Positions 59,321 through 64,000 of a DNA stretch of 64,000 bases are shown here, piece by piece. The notes under the pieces were generated by a model. That model was not told where the DNA came from, ran no database searches, and saw only the letters and a list, made by a program, of their open reading frames with translations. The translations under genes were made by a program, and so were the position numbers. The first letter of the stretch is position 1. Every line of letters begins with the position of its first letter. The stretch is from G963676655 sp963676655 (GTDB lineage: Bacteria > Verrucomicrobiota > Lentisphaeria > Victivallales > Victivallaceae): positions 124,001 to 188,000 of the forward strand of contig CAXXKX010000004.1 of assembly GCA_963676655.2 (NCBI GenBank), in the 5' to 3' direction.

Positions 59321-60028
59321 TTACTTATTCCGATTCCATAGGGAATTACCGTATATGGATACCCCAAGGTCACTGTCGGTATAAACATTAGCAGGATAAT
59401 AAATATTTTTCATGCTGGTATGTCCGTCAACCCAGTTAATGACGATTTTTTTGTCGTGCGTAAAGGCGTCGGCTTCTTCAAAGCCGGAGGCGTAGTCGGC
59501 GGCAAAGGCTGCTCCCGCAATGTAATTGATATTTTTTCGTGCCGCGTCCAGGGTGCAAATGATTGTACTAGGTTGTTTAAGCTGCGACAGTTTGGCGGGG
59601 ATATAGGTGCCGGTGGGTTTTAAACTGCTGCCGATATGCCGGTAATTATAGCCATAATCGGTAAATGCGTTGGCGTAAGTTGCGCTTTGTGTTTTTTTCA
59701 AGTTTTCATAATATGCGTGTTTATGGGCTGCGGAAGGACAAAGAAAAACTGATTCCGACAGCTTATAGTCCGATTTAAATCCAGTTACCCAATAGCCGGT
59801 GACGGTCGAATACACATTTCCACGGTACGGAACAAAATAATCGTCATTATCACTATTGTAAAAATTCATGCTGGAACCGATTTGCTTCTGATTGTTGAGA
59901 CAGGCAATCTGGTGGGCTTTAGCCCTTGCCTGATTCAAGGCCGGCAATAGCATGGAGGCGAGAATTGCGATTATCGCAATCACGACGAGGAGTTCAATTA
60001 ACGTGAAAATTCCTGCTCTTTTTTTCAT
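59321..60028 (-). CDS. Pseudopilin-like protein with H-x9-DG domain (locus IV)
   Basis: A 235-residue protein with leader MKKRAGI then FTLIELLVVIAIIA and ASMLLPALNQARAKAHQIACLNNQKQ. H-DKKIVINWV-DG is an exact H-x9-DG match. Ile occupies the position before F, with Gly one residue earlier. The start has AAGGAAAAA upstream. It follows the large secreted protein gene by 108 bases on the same strand, repeating the regulator/large enzyme/pseudopilin pattern of the other loci. Confidence 0.87.
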   Translation of the reverse strand: MKKRAGIFTLIELLVVIAIIAILASMLLPALNQARAKAHQIACLNNQKQIGSSMNFYNSDNDDYFVPYRGNVYSTVTGYWVTGFKSDYKLSESVFLCPSAAHKHAYYENLKKTQSATYANAFTDYGYNYRHIGSSLKPTGTYIPAKLSQLKQPSTIICTLDAARKNINYIAGAAFAADYASGFEEADAFTHDKKIVINWVDGHTSMKNIYYPANVYTDSDLGVSIYGNSLWNRNK

Positions 60029-60136
60029 TTTTCCTTTTTCCCTTGTTGATTAAAAATAGATATTAACGACAAATTTCTATTTATCCTGCATTTAAGAGTT
60101 TCCTTTACAAATATAATACATCATTAAAAAAAAGTG

Positions 60137-63022
60137 TTATTCAATTTTTTCCAGAATGCTCAGACCTCCTTCCGAAACTGTTATACTTGCTTTGTCCCGA
60201 TAATTTGTGGTTGCCGGATTGGATTCAAGTTTTTTCCCATTCTTGTCATAGTCCCATATTCTGGCTTTAAATTTCCCTGGCCAGCCGAATTTTCCGCTTT
60301 TATTGGTTATAATTCTTTCTTTGCCTTTAACCCAGCCTTTGTGAATTTCAAGCGGAGTGAACGGGTAGAATTTTGTAACCGCGTCGCAGTTGTAATTGAG
60401 GTGGGTGCGTACATACAGGCAGCCGTAATTGAGTCGTTCTACAATGGCGCTGAATTTCGGGGTGCCGAAACCGTAGGCCAGCGGCGTGTTGAGGTGGGTT
60501 GAATAACACCTGACAATATGATCCTGCGATTCGGCCATCGACAGCGTTTTAAGTCGGCAGGCGGTTGTTGCCGGACCGTTGAACAGAATCAATCCGCCAG
60601 GCTTGGCATAGATTTTTTTGATGGCGAATTTAAAAACGTCTCTGGAGATAAGCGGCAGCGAGGCGAATTTTTTATCTATCCGGTTGGTTTTGGGATCTAT
60701 GACCGCGCTATATCCGTCCCAGTCGTTAAATGTTACGTTTGAAGCACCTTTGTTGTTTTTGGCGGTTGCGCCCGGGCCATTGCTTTCATCCCAGTAGAGC
60801 CAGTCGACTTTCAGGGTGTTCAGGTAGAAATCCAGGGAACGGTGAAAAAGTTTTCCAAATGTATTGTTCCTGCCGGGGTAAACCGTGCGATATGGATAGT
60901 TTATCTTACTGGAATAAACGCTTTGCGCTCGTTTACCCGAAAAACCGGTAATCCAACTGTCCTTGAATGACTGGTCCCCGGGAGCTTCAAACCCGTTGAA
61001 AAAACAGTGAATATAAACGGTCGCTTTGACTCCCGAGTTCAGGGCGTGCAGTTTCGCGATGGCTGTTTGTGCTTCGTGTCGGGTTTTTTCCATTTGCGGA
61101 ATCCAAAGAGCGTTGCCGTAAGCAAGGACCGCTCTATTATCCGCTTCCGGGACGTTGTTTGCCCGCAACTCCCAGAATGAAATGTATTTTGCCCGGTTTA
61201 TTGAGATCAGCTCATTGAGTTGTTCCGGAGAGGATGCCAGAACCTGTGACATATTGACAAAATAAAACGGTCCCGGAATCGTAAAATTTGCGCCCCAATC
61301 TTGCCTGACCCGGTTGATGAAGTCAAAGTAATCGTCGGACCTGAGGACATACAACGACCATTTTACCGTGTAGGATTTTCCGGCGCCAAGAACGAAGAAA
61401 TCATCCGCAACCCCGAAACTCTTCTCTTTTGCCCGGTAAAACATCTTACCGTGATTGCGTAGAACGTCGTCTTCCATAACCCAGCCGAGAGAAGACTTTT
61501 GCGCCGGTAAAAACATTGTACTGTTGGTCGCACAGGTGAAATTGTTTGTGCTGTGGGAGGGCAGTCCTCCCATCCGGCACACGGGTAAATTAAAGCCGGA
61601 AAAATTAATTTGATTATGCTGCCGGATTGCTATGTCTTTTGCCGTTTTATTAATCAGATGGTCTTCGATTTTCACTCTTCGATCAATTAATTGCACGGTA
61701 CGTTGCAGGCGGTAATCATTACATTCGGCGACAATTTCCAACTTTCTGCCGCTGCCATCGGTGATCACTTTCCAGTCAGTGGAGATATTGTCAGGAGCTG
61801 AGCCGGTAAGACAATTCCAGCCGCCGCCGTCTTTTGAAAACTGTGAATATACCGGAATGGAGGTATTTCCGGCAGTTATCGCGAATGCTCCGCCAGGTTG
61901 TGGCTTCAGGGTCAAAGCGCCGGTCAATTCCGGTTTGGGCTGCAATGAGGAGAGGCGGTTTTTATCTGCCGGAAGAAACGCTAGATCTGCCCGCACCGTC
62001 AACGGTAATTCACGTTTGTATTGCTTCTGGGACATTTTTGTCCAGACGTTTTCCACGGTCAGTATGTTTTTCCCCGGTTTCAGGAATGACGTGATATTCA
62101 GCAAATAAGCATAGGGTTCCGGCTCCTTGATCCCGTGACGTCCCAGAGCATAATCCGGGCCGGGAGAATACATTGAAAGCCAAATACCGGCCCCGGAGTT
62201 GTAGTAATAGGTTTTGCCGTTATAAACGAATTTATTGGATTTATTAGTCAAAACCGGGTTTAGACGATCAAGATCGGCATCGACCGGCAGTCCATTGATT
62301 TTCAGTTTCAAAGGATAGTTGAAGCCCCCGAATTTTTTATATGGCTGCCAGGTTTCCAGCAGGAGATAAACGTCTTTGTCCAGTTTTTCCGGAACCATTA
62401 ATGTCCAGTCTTTACTGGTTTCCGCCCGCAGGATAGTTTCACCGCAGATCTTTTGAAAAATCGCATCTTTGTTCCGGAGGGCGGATTGTTCTTTAACGGT
62501 TAGCGAAAATTCCAGCGGCATACTGCTTTTGTAACGCTGAGCTGCGGCCTTGTTCCAGGTGTTGACTATTTTCAGCTTGTTGCCGGAAGATTTGAGAAAA
62601 GAGCTTATGTCGAAAGTATAACAATATGCCTGATCCGGTGATAACTTGACAAATGACGGAAGTTTACCGTAATCTTTATTGTAAAACACCAGCCATTTTC
62701 CGTCTTTGAAGAATGGAACCTTTTTATTCATATAGGCAAATTCCGGCTCTTTGTTGAGCAGTACGGGAATTTTGCCGTAGCGCCTTGGAGTTATTGTCTG
62801 AGCGTTAACCATTAATCTCATCATGTGCAGATAACCGCTGTATTTTGGGCGGGGCTGTTGACATTTCAGTTGCAAAATAACTTGTTTGCCGGCTGAAAAA
62901 TCCGGAAGGGCTATTTCAACTGATTCAGCAGCGTTGATGTTTTTTGACTCTGTAAGCGCTGCCGCCGTTCCGACTAATGGAAACAGTGAGATGATGCCGA
63001 TTAATGATATTACTTCTTTCAT
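60137..63022 (-). CDS. Large secreted glycosidase-like protein of unknown family
   Basis: A 961-residue protein with signal peptide (VISLIGIISLFPLVGTAAA). Residues about 20-190 and 190-360 look like two beta-sandwich domains with similar endings (PDQAYCYTFDISSFLKSSGNKLKIVNTWNKAAAQRYKSSMPL and YAYLLNITSFLKPGKNILTVENVWTKMSQKQYKRELPL), so an internal duplication. A further beta domain and then a predicted TIM barrel (about 580-880) follow, with VDWLYWDESNGPG as a candidate catalytic strand end and GLILFNGPATT, AYGFGTPKFSAIVERL later. I cannot name the family. Context with a LacI-type regulator and pseudopilin argues for an exported glycan-degrading enzyme. Confidence 0.65.
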   Translation of the reverse strand: MKEVISLIGIISLFPLVGTAAALTESKNINAAESVEIALPDFSAGKQVILQLKCQQPRPKYSGYLHMMRLMVNAQTITPRRYGKIPVLLNKEPEFAYMNKKVPFFKDGKWLVFYNKDYGKLPSFVKLSPDQAYCYTFDISSFLKSSGNKLKIVNTWNKAAAQRYKSSMPLEFSLTVKEQSALRNKDAIFQKICGETILRAETSKDWTLMVPEKLDKDVYLLLETWQPYKKFGGFNYPLKLKINGLPVDADLDRLNPVLTNKSNKFVYNGKTYYYNSGAGIWLSMYSPGPDYALGRHGIKEPEPYAYLLNITSFLKPGKNILTVENVWTKMSQKQYKRELPLTVRADLAFLPADKNRLSSLQPKPELTGALTLKPQPGGAFAITAGNTSIPVYSQFSKDGGGWNCLTGSAPDNISTDWKVITDGSGRKLEIVAECNDYRLQRTVQLIDRRVKIEDHLINKTAKDIAIRQHNQINFSGFNLPVCRMGGLPSHSTNNFTCATNSTMFLPAQKSSLGWVMEDDVLRNHGKMFYRAKEKSFGVADDFFVLGAGKSYTVKWSLYVLRSDDYFDFINRVRQDWGANFTIPGPFYFVNMSQVLASSPEQLNELISINRAKYISFWELRANNVPEADNRAVLAYGNALWIPQMEKTRHEAQTAIAKLHALNSGVKATVYIHCFFNGFEAPGDQSFKDSWITGFSGKRAQSVYSSKINYPYRTVYPGRNNTFGKLFHRSLDFYLNTLKVDWLYWDESNGPGATAKNNKGASNVTFNDWDGYSAVIDPKTNRIDKKFASLPLISRDVFKFAIKKIYAKPGGLILFNGPATTACRLKTLSMAESQDHIVRCYSTHLNTPLAYGFGTPKFSAIVERLNYGCLYVRTHLNYNCDAVTKFYPFTPLEIHKGWVKGKERIITNKSGKFGWPGKFKARIWDYDKNGKKLESNPATTNYRDKASITVSEGGLSILEKIE

Positions 63023-63229
63023 TTTGGTCCTTTATCTTAAGATTCTCAAAACAGATCATATAGTATTGCGCTGAGAGCTCACATGCATTATCAAATTACA
63101 TTGCTATGAGTTCCCGGTCTCGTTCGTTAATAAATGCTGGTCCGGTATGCCGCATTATTTACGATCCGTGGAACAGCTATCAAGTTTATGTCCGGCCCTG
63201 TTATATTTTATATTCACCGGGAAATAGAA

Positions 63230-64000
63230 TTATGGTTCAAGTGCAATATAGGGAACCAGTATCTTTTCAGTTAATTGTTTTCCTTGTATAAGTTTTTTCA
63301 TTTGTTCCCAGGCAAAAGAACCCATCGCTTGCGGATTTTGTACGTAACAGCGCATCTCGGCGCGGGATCTGGTAAAATTGTGCGGCGGACTTTTTACGCT
63401 GGCGATAACTAAGTGATAATCGCGGTCAGCTTGTAAATTGAACTCCAATGCCGTTTCAATAAAGATTTCAGCCGTTTCGACGCCGTCAATGAACACTCCG
63501 TCCCACTTTTGCCCTGATGCGAAAGAATTGCGGAATTGCGCGGCGATCCGGTCCGGATGTTCAAGGTCTGGAATCATTGTTGTCCCGAATACCGGTTGCT
63601 CCATTGATTTCCTGGCTAGAATTTCCGAATAGGCTTTATGCATTATCACATTGGCGTCGCAGGCGTTGAAATCCTGTACCGCCAGCATTGAACGACAGCC
63701 CTTGGATTGTAAATCATCGATAACTTTTTCCATCATGTCATAATGGTCGGAGCGAACACAGCCGTTGCTTGTATCTGAACCGGTTATGTCCTTGTTAACC
63801 ACCACCATCGGGATATTGGTTGACATCACCTCTCGAATATGCTCGTCGCCGGGTTCGCTCTGCAGTACGATTACTCCGTCGAGACGGTGTTGGGCAATTG
63901 GTTTGAGATAGCGTTTTTCCGGGGAAGCGAATAGCATTACCAGATTATAGTCATCCTTTTCCATGGCACTGGTCATGCCGATCATTATTTCCTGATAGAA
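63230..64000 (-). CDS. LacI-type sugar-binding regulator, C-terminal part (runs off window)
   Basis: The frame is open to base 64000 (FYQEIM before the first internal ATG at 63985), so the DNA-binding domain lies beyond the window. About 257 residues of a periplasmic-binding-protein-like effector domain are present: YNLVMLFASPEKRYLKPIAQHRLDGVIVLQSEPGD, NIPMVVVNKDITG, DLQSKGCRSMLAVQD, WDGVFIDGVETAEIFIETALEFNLQADRDYHLVIASVKSPP and a C-terminal GSFAWEQMKKLIQGKQLTEKILVPY. It should sense a sugar and control the large secreted protein and pseudopilin genes downstream (207-base gap). LacI or GntR N-terminus undecided. Confidence 0.82.
   Translation of the reverse strand, partial: FYQEIMIGMTSAMEKDDYNLVMLFASPEKRYLKPIAQHRLDGVIVLQSEPGDEHIREVMSTNIPMVVVNKDITGSDTSNGCVRSDHYDMMEKVIDDLQSKGCRSMLAVQDFNACDANVIMHKAYSEILARKSMEQPVFGTTMIPDLEHPDRIAAQFRNSFASGQKWDGVFIDGVETAEIFIETALEFNLQADRDYHLVIASVKSPPHNFTRSRAEMRCYVQNPQAMGSFAWEQMKKLIQGKQLTEKILVPYIALEP

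Overview
The window looks like a chromosome segment from the Lentisphaerota (Victivallales-like, within the PVC superphylum). The main reasons are four proteins with an FTLIELLVVIAIIA pseudopilin N-terminus, three of them with a C-terminal H-x9-DG motif, each placed beside a LacI- or GntR-type regulator and very large secreted glycan-active proteins. Two FAD_oxidored-type proteins, a CRTAC1-like FG-GAP/ASPIC protein, many Gfo/Idh/MocA oxidoreductases and no SusC/SusD pair fit the same picture. This assignment is inference from gene style; no rRNA or other marker gene is present and I found no tRNA.

Layout. 1-468: end of an MCE/MlaD-type gene. 693-4649 (+): ROK regulator, Gfo/Idh/MocA oxidoreductase, class III aminotransferase, closed by a bidirectional terminator. 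12753-4818 (-), locus I: GntR/LacI regulator, TIM-barrel-like protein, SIS sugar-isomerase-like protein, LamG-GH123 protein, pseudopilin and two oxidoreductase-related genes, probably for N-acetylgalactosamine-type glycans. 17278-12998 (-): RND efflux adaptor and pump. 17995-25209 (+), locus II: LacI regulator, pseudopilin, DUF4838/CBM9-like protein and a GH39-like glycosidase, punctuated by three copies of a 168-bp imperfect palindrome carrying a LacI-type operator. 38054-25244 (-), locus III: nine-gene operon of GntR regulator, pseudopilin, two paralogous beta-helix proteins, esterase, GH38 alpha-mannosidase, GH2 glycosidase and SGNH hydrolase. 38193-38519: a 311-bp non-autonomous IS66-like element with an 8-bp target duplication. 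40267-38705 and 41080-40346 (-): FAD oxidoreductase and IclR regulator. 41190-43775 (+): cobalamin riboswitch and metE. 43864-46050 (+): MFS-HEAT fusion. 47369-46332 (-): TauE/SafE permease. 47481-47743: five 54-bp tandem repeats. 47812-49571: Rrf2 regulator and a REP-type tyrosine transposase. 50063-53278: heparinase II/III-like protein converging on an FAD oxidoreductase. 53562-58594 (+): membrane protein, FG-GAP protein, AdhE-like aldehyde dehydrogenase, STAS protein and M16 lipoprotein. 58593-59285: a small gene bracketed by a 58-bp duplication of the M16 gene 3' end. 64000-59321 (-), locus IV: partial LacI-type regulator, large secreted protein, pseudopilin.

How it works together. Four separate loci repeat one plan: a dedicated sugar-sensing regulator first, one pseudopilin-like protein, and one or more large exported glycan-active proteins, often with cytoplasmic glycosidases and sugar oxidoreductases. 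I read this as a SusCD-less form of polysaccharide-utilisation locus in which pseudopilin-like proteins may take the surface-binding or display role. The most unusual signals are that modular pattern, the missing Gly before the FTLIE segment in all four pseudopilins, the palindromic repeat family tied to locus II, and the gene inserted behind a duplicated gene end at 58.6-59.3 kb.
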